Positions 7,021 to 7,565 of a stretch of DNA of 7,565 nt are shown here, piece by piece. The number at the start of each line of letters is the position of its first letter. The stretch's first letter is position 1. Origin of the DNA: Thermoleophilia bacterium. Lineage in GTDB: Bacteria; Actinomycetota; Thermoleophilia; Gaiellales; SKUG01. The stretch spans positions 1-7,565 of the forward strand of contig JAOPYU010000181.1 of the NCBI GenBank assembly GCA_025964455.1, read 5' to 3'. The notes beneath the pieces were generated by a model that ran no database searches, was not told where the DNA came from, and saw only the letters and a program-made list of their open reading frames with translations. A program made the translations under genes and the position numbers.

Positions 7021-7565
7021 TCCCAGCTGGCCAGGTACTTCTCCTGCTCGGCGGTGAGCTGGTCGATCTCGAAGCCCTCGCTCTGCAGCTTGAGGCGCGC
7101 GATCTCCGCGTCGATCTCGGCCGGCACGGTGTAGACGTCGTTCTCGAGCGACTCGCGGTTGGCGAGCAGCCACTCGAGGCCGAGGGCCTGGTTGGCGAAG
7201 CTCATGTCCATCACGGAGGCGGGATGCCCCTCGGCGGACGCGAGGTTGATGAGCCGGCCGTCGGCCAGCAGGAAGACCTTGCGATCGCCCGAGAGCTGGT
7301 ATTCGCGGATGTGGTCGCGCGGCTCGCTGGTCCCCGTCGCCAGGCCCTCGAGCGCGGGGATGTCGATCTCCACGTTGAAGTGCCCCGTGTTGGCGAGCAC
7401 CGCACCGTCACGCATGAGCTCGAAGTGCTCCTTGCGCAGGACGTGCTTGTTGCCCGTCGCGGTGCAGAACACGTGCCCGACCTTGGCGGCCTCGGCCATC
7501 GGCATCACCTGGAAGCCGTCCATCGCCGCCTCGAGGGCGCGCAGCGGATCCACCTCGGTGACGAT
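7008..7565 (-). CDS. ahcY: S-adenosylhomocysteine hydrolase, C-terminal part (partial)
   Basis: The enzyme splits S-adenosylhomocysteine into adenosine and homocysteine with tightly bound NAD, relieving inhibition of methyltransferases. The frame is open from the right edge for 185 codons; the N-terminal substrate domain and first part of the NAD fold are outside. Visible signatures include VTEVDPLRALEAAMDGF at the edge, CTATGNK, the NAD-contacting GHFNVEIDIPALEG, LLADGRLINLASAEGHPASV and MSFANQAL. The chain ends LTAEQEKYLASWDEGT. This is the short C-terminus I associate with archaeal and Thermotoga-type enzymes. It lacks the KPDHYRY tail of the long bacterial and eukaryotic form, whose Lys and Tyr reach the NAD of a neighbouring subunit. 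A GTG at 7553 lies mid-domain and is not the start. Confidence 0.95.
   Translation of the reverse strand: MVTEVDPLRALEAAMDGFQVMPMAEAAKVGHVFCTATGNKHVLRKEHFELMRDGAVLANTGHFNVEIDIPALEGLATGTSEPRDHIREYQLSGDRKVFLLADGRLINLASAEGHPASVMDMSFANQALGLEWLLANRESLENDVYTVPAEIDAEIARLKLQSEGFEIDQLTAEQEKYLASWDEGT

Noticed and set aside
5684..7057. 457-codon plus-strand frame opposite the nucleotidyltransferase
   Set aside because: It is antisense to a clear enzyme and runs across a hairpin-filled spacer; composition effect of high GC.

Overview
High-GC bacterial DNA with six genes, all on the minus strand, so transcription runs from right to left. GC-rich codon use, starts that look leaderless, and the order ahcY / NDP-sugar nucleotidyltransferase / comF / hpf / secA suggest an actinobacterium. 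From memory of gene order, the class Thermoleophilia (Solirubrobacterales and relatives) is the best guess. This is inference and was not tested by a search.

Layout in the direction of transcription: (1) 7565-7008, the C-terminal 185 codons of S-adenosylhomocysteine hydrolase (ahcY); the gene runs off the right edge. (2) 7007-6836, a spacer with a hairpin just after the ahcY stop, a second copy of the ahcY 3' end, and a very stable hairpin with a UUCG loop. (3) 6835-5855, an NDP-sugar nucleotidyltransferase with a left-handed beta-helix tail. (4) 5777-4995, a ComF-family phosphoribosyltransferase whose last ~45 codons look unlike coding sequence. (5) 4994-4832, a structured leader before hpf. 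(6) 4831-4175, long-form ribosome hibernation promoting factor, followed by tandem hairpins that should terminate transcription. (7) 4174-3860, a gene-free spacer of 315 bases rich in inverted repeats. (8) 3859-1127, full-length SecA with its zinc-binding tail. (9) 1126-684, a gene-free spacer of 443 bases with two 126-base direct repeats, each made of two shorter units, around a perfect hairpin. (10) 683-1, the N-terminal half of an MFS transporter cut by the left edge.

The genes are mostly housekeeping: methyl-cycle recycling, sugar-nucleotide supply, a ComF-type PRTase, ribosome hibernation and Sec export. The hpf-secA neighbourhood is widely conserved in Gram-positive bacteria. The parts most worth a second look are non-coding: the composite repeats downstream of secA, the structured hpf leader with a near-copy of its own translation start region, and the duplicated ahcY 3' end. 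I found no phage, insertion sequence, CRISPR array, tRNA or rRNA, and no clear new protein system.
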